A stretch of 64,000 nt of DNA from Bombella pluederhausensis (GCF_026385525.1 NZ_JANIDY010000003.1:124001-188000); one strand, 5' to 3'. Counted from the first letter of the stretch, positions 1 through 9,142 are shown. Notes: generated by a model not told the origin, from the letters alone. Translations and numbers: made by a program.

Positions 1-438
1 CAGGGGGCACGGCCTTTCACCCATATCGTGGCCTCTCCGCTGAAACGGGCGTTCGTGACTGCCGAGCATGTACGGGATGCCATTCGTGAGCGGACAGGCA
101 TTGAGCTACCGCTGACACATGATGCTGATTTTCAAGAAGTCAGCTTCGGTGTGCAGGAAGGTAAGCCGATGGGCGACTGGTACAATACGTGGATTGATGG
201 CACGTTTGTGCCAGAGAAGGGTGAAGATTTCATCACTCTGAAAACCCGTGGTGTGCAGGCTCTCAACCGGGCGCATGAAGCGGGAGATGGCGCTCCGCTG
301 ATCGTGGCACATGGGGCTTTATTCCGTGGATTGCGGGCGGCGATGGGGCTTGAGATTAATGTGCGTCTGCCTAATGCCATGCCGCTGAAAGCGGCTCCTG
401 AAGAAGAAGGTTGGGTATTGAAGCTGCTTTCTGCCTGA
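1..438 (+). CDS. Histidine phosphatase family protein (phosphoglycerate mutase-like), 5' end missing
   Basis: The reading frame is open from base 1, so the gene begins outside the window; 145 C-terminal residues are visible. They include the SPLKRA segment (residues 12-17 of the visible part), which in this superfamily carries a phosphate-binding Arg, a central acidic FQEVSFG segment, and the VAHGAL motif with the second catalytic His (visible residue 104). The first RHG motif must lie upstream. The family transfers or hydrolyses phosphate through a phospho-histidine; the substrate cannot be told from this part. A bidirectional terminator follows, and the next genes run on the other strand. 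Confidence 0.85.
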   Translation, partial: QGARPFTHIVASPLKRAFVTAEHVRDAIRERTGIELPLTHDADFQEVSFGVQEGKPMGDWYNTWIDGTFVPEKGEDFITLKTRGVQALNRAHEAGDGAPLIVAHGALFRGLRAAMGLEINVRLPNAMPLKAAPEEEGWVLKLLSA

Positions 439-480
439 AATTCGTCCATGTTGGGTGGACCGGGTTATGCCCGGTAAGAA

Positions 481-516
481 AAAGGCCGCTCCTGAACAGG
501 GAAGCGGCCTTTTTTA
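481..516. terminator. Bidirectional rho-independent terminator
   Basis: AGGCCGCT (483-490) pairs with AGCGGCCT (503-510), flanked by an A-run on the left and a T-run on the right. It sits between convergent genes and can serve both strands. Confidence 0.85.
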
Positions 517-543
517 TGGTCCGTCACTCTGGGGAGTTGTGCG

Positions 544-2148
544 TTACCACGGCACCAGCGTGGTGGAAAGGCGCTTGGCATCTTCCGGGCTGACACCAAG
601 GTCATTACGGTTCCACCATCCACCACCAAGGGCCTGAAAGAGGCCAACCGTATCGGAGAGACGGGCAACTTCATCCTGAGCAACAGAGATCTGGTCTTGT
701 GCGACAGCCATGCGGGCTTGGGCAACGTCAATCTCGCTGTTGTCACCCAGCCTATGCTGTACTTCGGCAATGTGCAGGGCCTGTGTGGCGGCATCAAGGC
801 CGGACTGGTCAGCCATGAGGGTGTTTCCATCCAGCTCTACGGCATGGAGACTGTCCGCTACATCGCTGACAGCGGAGAGGATGGCGGCTTTATAATATTC
901 TTTTGCCTGCGTGTAGTTCGCCTTAGCTTCCCGTTGGGCGTGGAGTAGTGACCCGCCTTGGAAGATGGGCTGGGTAACAGTGGCAGCCAGCATCCAGTTG
1001 CCCATACCGGGCTTGAACATCTTGCCCATGCTATCGACAGCTTCACCCGGCAGGGCGCTCAACTGCACGTTGGGCAGGCGGTTGGCAATGGCAATACCGA
1101 GCTGCGCCCCGGCAGAACGAATCTGCGCCTGTGCAGAGGCTACGTCAGGCCGCTGAAGGATTAGCTGGGCAGGTACGGAGACCGGAAGCTGCTGTGGAAG
1201 CGTGAAGTCTTTCAGCTCAAAGACGGGCAGGTCCGCATTGGGGGGAAGGCCGGCCAGCGTTGCGAGCTGATCCCGTGCCTGTGCCAGTTGCGTCTGTAAT
1301 GGTGGCAGATCAGCCTGAAGCTGGGCAAGAGAATCTCGTAACAGAAGTTGGCTCTGGCGGGACTGGTCGCCCAGCCCAACCTGACGCTGATTGATGCGCA
1401 GCATGGCTGTCTGCTGGGCAATCAGAGCTTCCTTGGCACGGATCTGCGCCCGTAATCCTGCCTCAGTGATCGCTGTATTGACGATGTTGGAGATCATCGT
1501 CAGCGTTGTGGCTTCTAACTGGAAGCGCTGAATGTCCGCCTGTGCCTGAGCATTACGGATAGCCAGCCGTGCTCCCCCCCAGAAGTCCGGCACGTAGCCG
1601 ATATTCAGCTGTGCCGTGTGCAGGTTATAGAGCCATTCATTATTGTTGGGGACAGGCGAGAGAGCCTTGGAGGTCTTGTTACGGGTCGGGATGAATTGTG
1701 CGGAAATGGTGGGATAGAGTGATGCCCCTTCCACACGGCGCTGTTCCCACGCCGCTTTCAACCCTGCCTGCATGGCTGTTAGGGTACGGTTGTTGACCAG
1801 AGACTGTTCAACGAGCTGGTTCAGCCGTGGATTCTGGAAGGATTCCCACCATTTTCCAGCAATATCAGCCCCGGATACAAAGTGCTGCCGGTGTAGAATG
1901 CTATCCTTTGCGTTATCCCGCCCGCTGGTCACTGGCTTGATTGGCTTTTGGCTGTAGCCGGTTTTGTCTGGCAGCGGGGGGATGTCCTTCGGGGAGGGGC
2001 CAACAATGCAGCCTCCAAGCCCAACCGCCAGCCCACCCATGAGGGTTCCGGCCAAGAGCAGGGAGGAATGTGTCTGTCTCAAGCGAGAGCGGACAGACTG
2101 TGCCTGACTGGTGATGTGCTGTCTGAAGCGGCTGAAACGCTGTGTCAT
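544..2148 (-). CDS. Outer-membrane efflux lipoprotein (NodT/OprM-type, RND outer membrane factor)
   Basis: The 534-residue protein fits the usual length of outer membrane factors. Its N-terminus has a basic stretch, a hydrophobic stretch and a lipobox LGGC with Cys47 as the likely lipid anchor. The body contains the long Ala/Gln-rich helices and QRPDVASAQAQ-type repeat typical of the TolC/OprM fold, in which a trimer forms an outer-membrane barrel and a periplasmic tunnel. It is the last gene of a three-gene operon, 5 bases after the inner-membrane pump. A C7 run (1574-1580 on the plus strand) lies in frame. The substrate is inferred from the pump to be metal-like, but a broader drug or solvent role is possible. 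Confidence 0.9.
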   Translation of the reverse strand: MTQRFSRFRQHITSQAQSVRSRLRQTHSSLLLAGTLMGGLAVGLGGCIVGPSPKDIPPLPDKTGYSQKPIKPVTSGRDNAKDSILHRQHFVSGADIAGKWWESFQNPRLNQLVEQSLVNNRTLTAMQAGLKAAWEQRRVEGASLYPTISAQFIPTRNKTSKALSPVPNNNEWLYNLHTAQLNIGYVPDFWGGARLAIRNAQAQADIQRFQLEATTLTMISNIVNTAITEAGLRAQIRAKEALIAQQTAMLRINQRQVGLGDQSRQSQLLLRDSLAQLQADLPPLQTQLAQARDQLATLAGLPPNADLPVFELKDFTLPQQLPVSVPAQLILQRPDVASAQAQIRSAGAQLGIAIANRLPNVQLSALPGEAVDSMGKMFKPGMGNWMLAATVTQPIFQGGSLLHAQREAKANYTQAKEYYKAAILSAVSDVADSLHAVELDGNTLMADQSGLDAATQALHIAEVQHRLGDNSEIDVAQARMAVAQDQISVAQDEVARLSDTVGLFQALGGGWWNRNDLGVSPEDAKRLSTTLVPW

Positions 2149-2153
2149 GTCAG

Positions 2154-5100
2154 TCAGGCCTTCTGTTCATTCCTGTCGGCTCTGCGCTTGGCCCATGTTT
2201 CCATATGGCAGAAGCAGACAGGCAGAATGAAAAGGGTCAACAGGGTGGCAATACCGAGCCCGCCTACAACCACGGTTGCCAGCCCACGCTGCACGTCTGT
2301 CCCGACACCAGTGGCCATGGCAGCCGGAAGCATCCCAACGCTGGCAACGGTAGCCGTCATCAGCACAGGGCGGAAGCGCTCGGTAGCCCCCATGCGGGTA
2401 GCCTCCCGTATATCACCTCCCGCTTTGAGGTGTCGGTTGATGTTGGATACCATGATGATGCCGTTCTGGATCGCCACCCCGAACAGGGCGATGAACCCGA
2501 CTGCCGTGGCAATATTGAGCGTCTCTGCTCTGGCATGGAGTGCGACCAGCCCACCCAGTGCTGCAAGAGGCACGATGCCAAGAATGAGCAGCGCATGGCG
2601 GATCTTCTGGAACTCCGCATAGAGCAGGCCCAGCATGACAGCGAACATGACACCCAGCGCTGCTACCAGGCGGACCTGTGCGTGTTGTGCCTCCTGGAAC
2701 GTGCCTGCCCACTCGATGCGGAACTTCTGATGATCGTAATGGACATTCTGGTCGATGAGCTTCTGGGCATCGTCCAGATACTGGGACATGGGCCGGTTGC
2801 CATTATCAACCTGAAGGGTGATCTGACGTTCACCCATTTCATGAGCGATGCTGCTTTCTCCCATCTGGAGGCGGATGCGGGCAATATCGGCCAGAGGGAT
2901 GGCGCTGCCATCGCTCGTAATCATGGGGATTTGCCCCAGCAGCTGGAGGTTGGAACGCTGGGCGTTATCAATACGCAGCGTGGCGTTATAGAAGCGGTCA
3001 CCCTCAATCACGCTGGTGAGCGGCTCATCCCCGATGGCACTGTTGATGACATCCGTTACGTCATTGATGCTGATGCCATAACGGGCCGCACGCAGACGGT
3101 CGGGCGTGATCTCGATCTGCGGAATCTTGGGTTCCTGAAAGATGTCAGCCTGCACGGTGCCTTTGACGCGCCAGAGCTGTTCCACCACTTTCTGGCCGAG
3201 AGCACGCAGGCCCGTCAGATCATCACCATAGATGCGCATCACCAGAGGGCTATGAGCCCCGCCGAGCTGATCACTGAGATTATCCTCAATCGGCTGACTG
3301 ATGGAGAAGGAAATGCCGGGAATCTTGTTCAGTCTGGCCCGGAGCTTCGCAATAAACTCGCTTTTACTCTCACCATGTGCCCACTGGCTGTAGGGCGTCA
3401 GGCCGACCGGCATTTCAATATGAGACGGCGTCCACGGGTCGGTTCCGTCATCAGAGCGGCCAAGTTGTGTAATGGCGTAGGATGTCTCAGGGAATTCCCG
3501 CACCGCACGGCGGATTTCTGTGGCTTTTTCCTGCCCTTTCTCAAGGGAGATGCCTGTTGGCATCTGGACCTGAAGCCAGAGGGCACCCTCATCCAGATCG
3601 GGCAGGAACTCCCGGCCTGTCGTGGCCCCCAGAGCGATGACGGCCACAAGGGCCAGCCCTGCACTGACGAAAGGCACAAGCGGGTGCCGCAGGAAATGGC
3701 GAAGCAGGGAATCATAGCGCTTGTGTAGCCAGTTCAGGGGTCGATTGTGCCAGATGGGCCGAGGCTTGCGTAGGGCCAGAAAGGACATGGTCGGGGTCAG
3801 GGCCAGAGCGCAGAGCAGAGCGCCCAGCAGCGCAAAGCTGACGGTCCAAGCCATTGGGCGGAAGATTTTGGCTTCACTGCCCTCAAAGGCGAAAAGCGGG
3901 CTGTAGGCCACCACAATGATGAGTGTGGAAGCGAAGATGGCCCGTCCGGCTCGCCGTGTGATGTCCAGAATATCTGATGAATTCAGGGGATGGGCAGCGT
4001 GTTCTTCCCTATGGCGGAGGATGACCTCGGTGACGACAATGGCACCATCAACAATCACACCAAAATCCACGGCGCCAAGGGAGAACAAATTGGCCGCCAT
4101 GCCGCAGGCCCGCATGAGAATGAAGGCGAAGGCCAGAGCAAAAGGGATGGTGACGGCTGTGATGGCGGCACTGCGTGGTGAGCCAAGGAAGAAGGTAAGA
4201 ATGACCAGAACGAGGCCAATCCCTTCCAGGATGGTCTCGCTGACCTTGTCGGTCGTGGATTTTACGAGATTGTCACGGTCGAGATAAGGGACGATGCGAA
4301 TATGGCGGGGCTTCAGCTGTTCCTGAAGCTTGTCAACGGCTGCATGGAGGTCATCCAATACCTTGGAAGGGTTGGCACCACGCAGCATTGTCACGACACC
4401 CTCGATTGTATCGGGGTTGCCGTTCTTACCCAGCATACCTTCACGGACCTGATGGCCGAACTCAATATGCCCTAGTTCGGAGAGGAGAACGGGTACACCA
4501 TCGTGATGGCCGATGACCGTGTTGCGCATGTCATCCAGAGAGTGGATCTGCCCTACGCCACGAATGATATAGGACTGCTCCCCACGGGAGACACGCCCGC
4601 CCCCAGCATTGGCATTGCTGTTGCGGATAGCATTCATCACATCGCTGATGCTGATGCCGTAACGGATGAGAGCGTTCGGGTCGAGCACCAGCTGATATTC
4701 TCGGGTGAACCCACCGAAATTATCAATGCTGACCACACCGGGCACACGCTGGAGAGCCGGAATGATCTCCCAGCGCTGGACATCCGAGATGGTCATGAGG
4801 TCACGGTCATCTGATTCCACCGTGTAGCGGTAGATTTCCCCGCTGGGGCCGGAGATGGGACCAAGGGAGGGCTGAGCGCCACCTGTCAGCTGGAGGCCGT
4901 CAAGCTGGCTCTGTACCAGCTGTCGAGCCCGATAAATATCAGCACCATCTTCGAAGATGAGCGTGATGAGGGACAGGCCGAAGGTCGTGCTGGAGCGGCT
5001 TTCAACAACACCGGGAACAGCCGCCAGCTCACGCTCCACGGGTGTGGTGACCTGATGCTCCATCTCCTCAGCCGCCAGACCATTGACCTGTGTCGTGACC

Positions 5101-5246
5101 AGAACACTGGTCGGGCCGAGGTCGGGATAGGCCTCCACGGGGAGCTGTTTCCATGCCAGCATACCCGTGATGAACATGGCGAAAGTGAGGAACGCAACGG
5201 CTTTACGGTGGCTGAAGCACCATGTGATGAATTTTTCAATAAACAT
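2154..5246 (-). CDS. RND efflux pump, heavy-metal efflux (CzcA/CusA) type inner-membrane subunit
   Basis: The 1030-residue protein has the full RND length. The N-terminus carries a membrane segment, then LPVEAYPDLGPTSV, the entry signature of CzcA-like pumps. In transmembrane segment 4 the sequence DFGVIVDGA (Asp394, Asp400) matches the heavy-metal-efflux DFG..xDGA motif that carries proton-relay acids. Two large periplasmic loops and a second membrane block (about 850-1015) follow. It should work as a trimer, driven by proton flow, joined to the adaptor encoded upstream and the outer-membrane channel encoded downstream. The metal cannot be told from sequence. It lies 16 bases after the adaptor gene in the same operon. 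Confidence 0.92.
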   Translation of the reverse strand: MFIEKFITWCFSHRKAVAFLTFAMFITGMLAWKQLPVEAYPDLGPTSVLVTTQVNGLAAEEMEHQVTTPVERELAAVPGVVESRSSTTFGLSLITLIFEDGADIYRARQLVQSQLDGLQLTGGAQPSLGPISGPSGEIYRYTVESDDRDLMTISDVQRWEIIPALQRVPGVVSIDNFGGFTREYQLVLDPNALIRYGISISDVMNAIRNSNANAGGGRVSRGEQSYIIRGVGQIHSLDDMRNTVIGHHDGVPVLLSELGHIEFGHQVREGMLGKNGNPDTIEGVVTMLRGANPSKVLDDLHAAVDKLQEQLKPRHIRIVPYLDRDNLVKSTTDKVSETILEGIGLVLVILTFFLGSPRSAAITAVTIPFALAFAFILMRACGMAANLFSLGAVDFGVIVDGAIVVTEVILRHREEHAAHPLNSSDILDITRRAGRAIFASTLIIVVAYSPLFAFEGSEAKIFRPMAWTVSFALLGALLCALALTPTMSFLALRKPRPIWHNRPLNWLHKRYDSLLRHFLRHPLVPFVSAGLALVAVIALGATTGREFLPDLDEGALWLQVQMPTGISLEKGQEKATEIRRAVREFPETSYAITQLGRSDDGTDPWTPSHIEMPVGLTPYSQWAHGESKSEFIAKLRARLNKIPGISFSISQPIEDNLSDQLGGAHSPLVMRIYGDDLTGLRALGQKVVEQLWRVKGTVQADIFQEPKIPQIEITPDRLRAARYGISINDVTDVINSAIGDEPLTSVIEGDRFYNATLRIDNAQRSNLQLLGQIPMITSDGSAIPLADIARIRLQMGESSIAHEMGERQITLQVDNGNRPMSQYLDDAQKLIDQNVHYDHQKFRIEWAGTFQEAQHAQVRLVAALGVMFAVMLGLLYAEFQKIRHALLILGIVPLAALGGLVALHARAETLNIATAVGFIALFGVAIQNGIIMVSNINRHLKAGGDIREATRMGATERFRPVLMTATVASVGMLPAAMATGVGTDVQRGLATVVVGGLGIATLLTLFILPVCFCHMETWAKRRADRNEQKA

Positions 5247-5262
5247 GACTGCTCAGCGGTCC

Positions 5263-6378
5263 TCAGTAATCATTGAGCAGAATGGCCCCGTGCGTGATGA
5301 CACGCTCACCTGCTTTCAGGCCGGAAAGAATGCGGACAGACTCCCCTTCCTCATAGCTGATGGTGATAAAGCGCCGGCGGTAGGTGTTGGGGGCGGTTTC
5401 CACAAAGACGGAAACCAGATCATTATCCATGAGCAGGGCCGTCTTGGGCAGAATGGGCTGCGCCTGCTGGGTGATGTTCAGTGTCGCTGTGGTGAACTGG
5501 CCGGGATACAGCAGGCCCTGAAGGTTACTGCATCGCAGATACAGGTTCAGCCGCCGTGTGTCCGTATGCAGGGACGCATCCTGCGAGGTGACGGGACCGT
5601 TACAGGTCTGGCCGGGGAAGGGAGCATCCAGCGTCATGGTTGTACCCATTTCCGGGATGAGGGATTCCGGCAGGCTGGCCTGAACCCAGACACTACCCGT
5701 ATCGGCCACGTTCATCAGCGTGGCGGTCATGTCCGTTACGTTCTGCCCTACCCCGATGGAGACGGCTGTTACGGTGCCGGAGAAAGGTGCCATCAGCGGC
5801 TGGTAGCCTTCCCCGCCTGTTGTCCCTAGGGCCTGAAGGCGCAGATGGGCCCGGACAGCCTCGGCTTCGGCCTGTGCCAGATCATTTCTGGCAGATTGCA
5901 TGTCTTTGACGGCATTGCCGCCAGCATTCAGCACACCTACGGCACGGCGGTAAGCCTGCCGGGTGAGGGCCAGAGTGGCCTGTGCCTTGCGGTCATCTGA
6001 CCATGCCTGCGCCAGATCACCAGAATAGAGTGTAGCGAGAAGATCGCCTTTCTGCACATGCTGGCCGGTCTGGACATACAGGCCAGCGACCCGGCCAACG
6101 ACTGGAGCGTGAATATCCACGCTCTGGCCGGGAGCGGTGATAAGCTGTGCGGGCAGCTCTACCTGATGTGGAGACAGCGTCTCGGCAACGGGTTCGACCG
6201 TCAGGCGTCCATCCAGTGGTCCACCGGCACGGATGCGCAGCAGATCGCCATCATGGGTTACGGCCGGAGGGGGGGCCAGTTCGATCGTCCGGCTTGGCAT
6301 GAGTGACCATAATCCCAGAACGATCAAAAGAGCTATCAGGGAAGCGCCAGTAATAACAATGTTACGCGAGACACGCAT
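5263..6378 (-). CDS. RND periplasmic adaptor (membrane fusion protein)
   Basis: The start at 6378 is chosen because GGAG lies about 11 bases upstream and it places a single N-terminal hydrophobic segment (residues 7-25) right after MRVSRN; a longer frame upstream adds an unlikely tail. The 371-residue protein has the split lipoyl-like halves (around DIHAPVVGRVAGL and later LMAPFSGTVTAVS) separated by a short alpha-helical hairpin, then a beta-barrel domain, as in CusB/CzcB adaptors. It would bridge the pump and the outer-membrane channel in the periplasm. It is the first gene of the operon; its promoter should lie in 6379-6535. No cognate regulator is adjacent. Confidence 0.9.
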   Translation of the reverse strand: MRVSRNIVITGASLIALLIVLGLWSLMPSRTIELAPPPAVTHDGDLLRIRAGGPLDGRLTVEPVAETLSPHQVELPAQLITAPGQSVDIHAPVVGRVAGLYVQTGQHVQKGDLLATLYSGDLAQAWSDDRKAQATLALTRQAYRRAVGVLNAGGNAVKDMQSARNDLAQAEAEAVRAHLRLQALGTTGGEGYQPLMAPFSGTVTAVSIGVGQNVTDMTATLMNVADTGSVWVQASLPESLIPEMGTTMTLDAPFPGQTCNGPVTSQDASLHTDTRRLNLYLRCSNLQGLLYPGQFTTATLNITQQAQPILPKTALLMDNDLVSVFVETAPNTYRRRFITISYEEGESVRILSGLKAGERVITHGAILLNDY

Positions 6379-6537
6379 TATTGGAAGGTTCTCCGCTCTG
6401 CTGATGCTCAGGCAAAATGCGCCCCTTTCTGACACAGATAAGAAAGTTTGTCACGAGATTGTGGCACTCTCGCAACAATCCATCATCATCCAAGGTACGA
6501 TTATTATTGGACAATGGGCATTTATTCGCAGAACTAT

Positions 6538-6570
6538 AAGAAAAAAGGGCCACAGTTATTCTGTGGCCCT
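6538..6570 (-). terminator. Rho-independent terminator of the OmpW-like gene
   Basis: AGGGCCACAG (6546-6555) pairs with CTGTGGCCCT (6561-6570). On the minus strand the stem is followed by a T-run (the A-run at 6538-6545 on plus). Confidence 0.85.
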
Positions 6571-6603
6571 TCTCTATTCCGTACTGCCGTCTGGCAGGGC
6601 AGA

Positions 6604-7459
6604 TCAGAAGCGGTATTCGATACCCGCACCAACAACGGTCGGGTGCACATCGTCATGAACACGGACACGCCCACCAGTTACGCCATTGCCACGCTTGCTG
6701 AGATGAACGCTCTGGTTGAAAAGCAGGATCTGCTTGATGTCGAAGTTGAAGAACCAGTTGCCGACCAGCTGGTAATCAAACCCGAGATTGAAGCTCGGCC
6801 CGACATTGGTCTTCATATGCATGGCATCAAAGACAGCCCCGTTGAAGGCGCCGCCCAGATTGGTGGCTGAATGCATGTTGTGGAAGATAGCCACCGTGAT
6901 GCCGAGACCAGCATAGGGGTTGAAGCGCTTATGCGGGCGGAAATGGTAGGCGGCTGTCAGTGTCGGCGGCAGAATCCAGAAGCTGCCAGCATCCAATTTG
7001 CCCAGATTGCCAACATGAGCGGCGGCTTCGTGGCGGGTGGAGGAGGCGATGAGGTCCAGAGAGATATGGTCTGTCAGGAAATATTCGAGGGTTAGCTCAG
7101 GCATGACCTGATTGGTCACGCTGACATCGTTACGGAAGTGGCTGCCGCCAGCCAGTGCCGCCGCTGGGGAGCTGGGATTCAGCTTAACGCGGGAGCCTGT
7201 GTTGTTGGTGATAACACCGAGAGCGGAGAGACGGACAACGAAGTCCCCTTTACCAAGACCGATCTTGGTGTTGGCGCATGTCTGAAAAATGCCGCAACGG
7301 TGGCTGGAGATGAACGGAGGCATCCGGAGCGGCCTGCATGGTGGTGGAGGCAGTCACGTTTTGTTGAGCGTTCGGAGCGGTTGTCTGGGCAACGGCAAAA
7401 GATGCAGACCCAAGAGCAAACAGCGCAGCTGCGGCCATCCGGGTAAGAGTGCGGCTCAT
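6604..7459 (-). pseudogene. ompW: OmpW-family outer-membrane protein, reading frame interrupted by an apparent frameshift
   Basis: The gene is readable only in two frames. The first begins at ATG 7459 with an upstream GAGGA ribosome site and encodes a clear signal peptide ending in SFAVAQ, then a Thr/Ala-rich stretch, and stops at 7250. The second encodes the OmpW barrel: GKGDFVVRLSALGVI, the ITxxY-like strands and the terminal aromatic F of EYRF at 6604. The frames join in the region 7250-7323; removing one base from the A5 run at 7285-7289 would fuse them into one protein of about 284 residues. OmpW forms a small eight-stranded barrel. Whether this is a real mutation, a programmed shift or a sequence error cannot be told here. 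Confidence 0.75.
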
Positions 7460-7614
7460 TTTTCTTAGAATCCTCAGTGGTTCGTGGCGGTGCGGCAGAT
7501 TGGAAGATGGACAAAATGTAATTGTTCCTATTGAGGCTATAAGTCTGATTTTTGCCGAAAACAAGGAAAAATTGATAACTGTAATAGGCTGTTAAGAACA
7601 AATAGTGAAATATG

Positions 7615-7628
7615 TTGATTTAAATCAA
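7615..7628. promoter_or_regulatory. Perfect FNR/ANR binding site
   Basis: TTGATTTAAATCAA matches the FNR consensus TTGAT-N4-ATCAA exactly and is a full palindrome. It lies between the divergent OmpW-like gene (start 7459) and the FNR-type regulator (start 7730). A TATAAG element at 7653-7658 puts the site about 42-44 bases upstream of a predicted start near 7665, which is the class II activator position for the regulator gene. Confidence 0.8.
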
Positions 7629-7652
7629 AAAATGGATTTCCCTTATTACCGT

Positions 7653-7658
7653 TATAAG
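7653..7658 (+). promoter_or_regulatory. Candidate -10 element of the FNR-type regulator gene
   Basis: TATAAG, 24 bases after the FNR box and about 70 bases before the start codon. The spacing from the box fits FNR-dependent activation; no good -35 hexamer is seen, as expected for such promoters. Confidence 0.5.
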
Positions 7659-7729
7659 TAACGTTATTTTTTCAAGCGGCTGTCATCCCGGTAATGCAGG
7701 AACATAACGGTCAGCATAGGAACTATGTG

Positions 7730-8476
7730 ATGGAAACAGGTTACGGCCTCATGGATGCCGTACGGGAGCGGTGTGCCCGTTGTGCGGGGCGGTCGGTCAG
7801 TATCTGTAATGTCATTGATGATGAGGACCTGCCCGTATTGGTGGCGGAGTCCTCCCGTGTGACTGTTCCTGCCGGGCGCTGTTTCATCAGTGAAGGGGCT
7901 CCGGCACATGATTTCTATGTGCTGACAGGCGGGCGGGCCAAGCTGTTCAGCCTCATGCCGGATGGGCGCCGGCAGATCATAGGTTTTGCCGAGCTGGGCG
8001 ATTTTCTGGGGCTGGCTTCATCAGACACCTATGCCTTTACGGCGGAGGCGTTGGGAGATGTAACGCTATGCCGTTTCCCGCATTCTTCCATAGACCGTCT
8101 TGTGGAGCGTTTCCCCCGTCTGCGTTGCCGGTTGCAGAAGGAGGCGTCTAGCGAGCTGGTCAAGACGCAGGCTCGTCTTATGTTACTGGGACGTAAGACG
8201 GCGCGTGAGCGGCTGGCCAGTTTTCTGATTGAACAGGCCAGCCCCTGCTGTGCCCATGGCCAGACGATAACAGATGAGCATGGTCCGCTGACATTGGCCT
8301 TGCCCATGTCCAGAACCGATATTGCCGATTATCTTGGCCTGACGATTGAAACAGTGAGCCGGACCTTCGGTCTTTTCAAGAAAGAAGGGTTGATAAGCGT
8401 CAAAGGTGCCAGTGCGGCTACGCTTCTGAAACCGGGAAGGCTGAATGACATGGCAAACGGTATAAAGCGGGACTAG
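7730..8476 (+). CDS. fnr: FNR-type oxygen-sensing transcription regulator (Crp/Fnr family)
   Basis: The start at 7730 has AGGA 8 bases upstream; an earlier ATG at 7694 lacks a ribosome site. The 248-residue protein has three N-terminal cysteines (Cys15, Cys18, Cys26), a cyclic-nucleotide-binding-like beta-roll, and a fourth cysteine (Cys114, in TLCRFP) where Cys122 of E. coli FNR lies. This is the full set of [4Fe-4S] ligands, so oxygen sensing is expected. The helix-turn-helix near the C-terminus reads DIADYLGLTIETVSR; the E..SR recognition residues are those that read TTGAT/ATCAA. A perfect copy of that site lies just upstream, which suggests autoregulation and control of the divergent ompW-like gene. 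Confidence 0.92.
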   Translation: METGYGLMDAVRERCARCAGRSVSICNVIDDEDLPVLVAESSRVTVPAGRCFISEGAPAHDFYVLTGGRAKLFSLMPDGRRQIIGFAELGDFLGLASSDTYAFTAEALGDVTLCRFPHSSIDRLVERFPRLRCRLQKEASSELVKTQARLMLLGRKTARERLASFLIEQASPCCAHGQTITDEHGPLTLALPMSRTDIADYLGLTIETVSRTFGLFKKEGLISVKGASAATLLKPGRLNDMANGIKRD

Positions 8477-8479
8477 GAG

Positions 8480-8509
8480 AGGCCCGCTTTCCAGAAGTGG
8501 CCTTTTTTT
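8480..8509 (+). terminator. Terminator after the FNR-type regulator
   Basis: AGGCC (8480-8484) pairs with GGCCT (8499-8503), extended by CTT/AAG, followed by a T7 run. A second overlapping hairpin, AAGCGGG/CCCGCTT (8465-8489), precedes it. Confidence 0.65.
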
Positions 8510-8576
8510 AATTTTGCCACTGCATTCTTGTGGTGTAACTACCTGCACGTTTCGTACTCATTCTAGGAGCTCCTTT

Positions 8577-9101
8577 ATGAAGATCCGTACCCTGCTTACC
8601 GCAACGCTTCTGGCGTCTTCCTTTGCCCTGTTGCCGCAGGCTCATGCGTACGATCCGAACGATCCGCTGGCCATTCAGAGCAGCATGGACAGTGTGACCA
8701 AGTCCATCCAGAACGAGAATGCCAAGATTCAGGCTCTGCAGGAAAAATATGCATCCGCTCCGGAGAAGGCCCGTGCCCGTATCCAGCAGCGTATGGATGC
8801 CATGCAGTCTGATCTGAAGCAGCGTCAGGAGCGCCTGCAGGCTCTGCAGGACAAGTATAAGAATCTTGCCGCCGATAAGAAGGCTGAGATTCAGAAGAAC
8901 ATCGATGATCGCAAGCAGCAGATCAAGGATGTGCGCGATAAGTACAAGAATGCCCCGGCTGAGGAAAAGCAGCGCATCAAGGATCAGTTGAATGCCCAGA
9001 AAGCTCAGCTGGACGCTCAGAAAAAGAGCTGGAAGGATATGCGTGACAGCACCATCCAGTCCAACAAGGATTTCGTCCATTCTCTGAAAAGCGGATTCTG
9101 A
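8577..9101 (+). CDS. Secreted coiled-coil repeat protein of unknown function
   Basis: The start at 8577 follows AGGAGC and gives a clean signal peptide (residues 1-24, ending PQAHA); the mature protein begins YDPNDP. The remaining 150 residues are almost wholly charged and helical, with about three imperfect repeats of roughly 30 residues, each with an L(Q/R)xxYK(N/S)AP-like turn (EKYASAP, DKYKNLA, DKYKNAP) followed by a K/E/Q-rich helix. This pattern predicts long periplasmic antiparallel or bundled coiled coils. Cysteine is absent from the mature part. No family is recognised. It has its own terminator and lies alone between the FNR-type regulator and the rib operon. Confidence 0.85.
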   Translation: MKIRTLLTATLLASSFALLPQAHAYDPNDPLAIQSSMDSVTKSIQNENAKIQALQEKYASAPEKARARIQQRMDAMQSDLKQRQERLQALQDKYKNLAADKKAEIQKNIDDRKQQIKDVRDKYKNAPAEEKQRIKDQLNAQKAQLDAQKKSWKDMRDSTIQSNKDFVHSLKSGF

Positions 9102-9142
9102 TCCTATTGGGGTCTGTATCCCTGTCAGGATAGGATGACATT

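Noticed and set aside
2142-3728. Long plus-strand frame of 528 codons opposite the RND pump gene
   Set aside because: It is a shadow of the strongly conserved pump on the minus strand and has no family pattern.
7694-7729. Upstream ATG start of the FNR-type regulator
   Set aside because: No ribosome site precedes it, whereas AGGA lies 8 bases before the ATG at 7730, and FNR proteins start close to the first cysteine.
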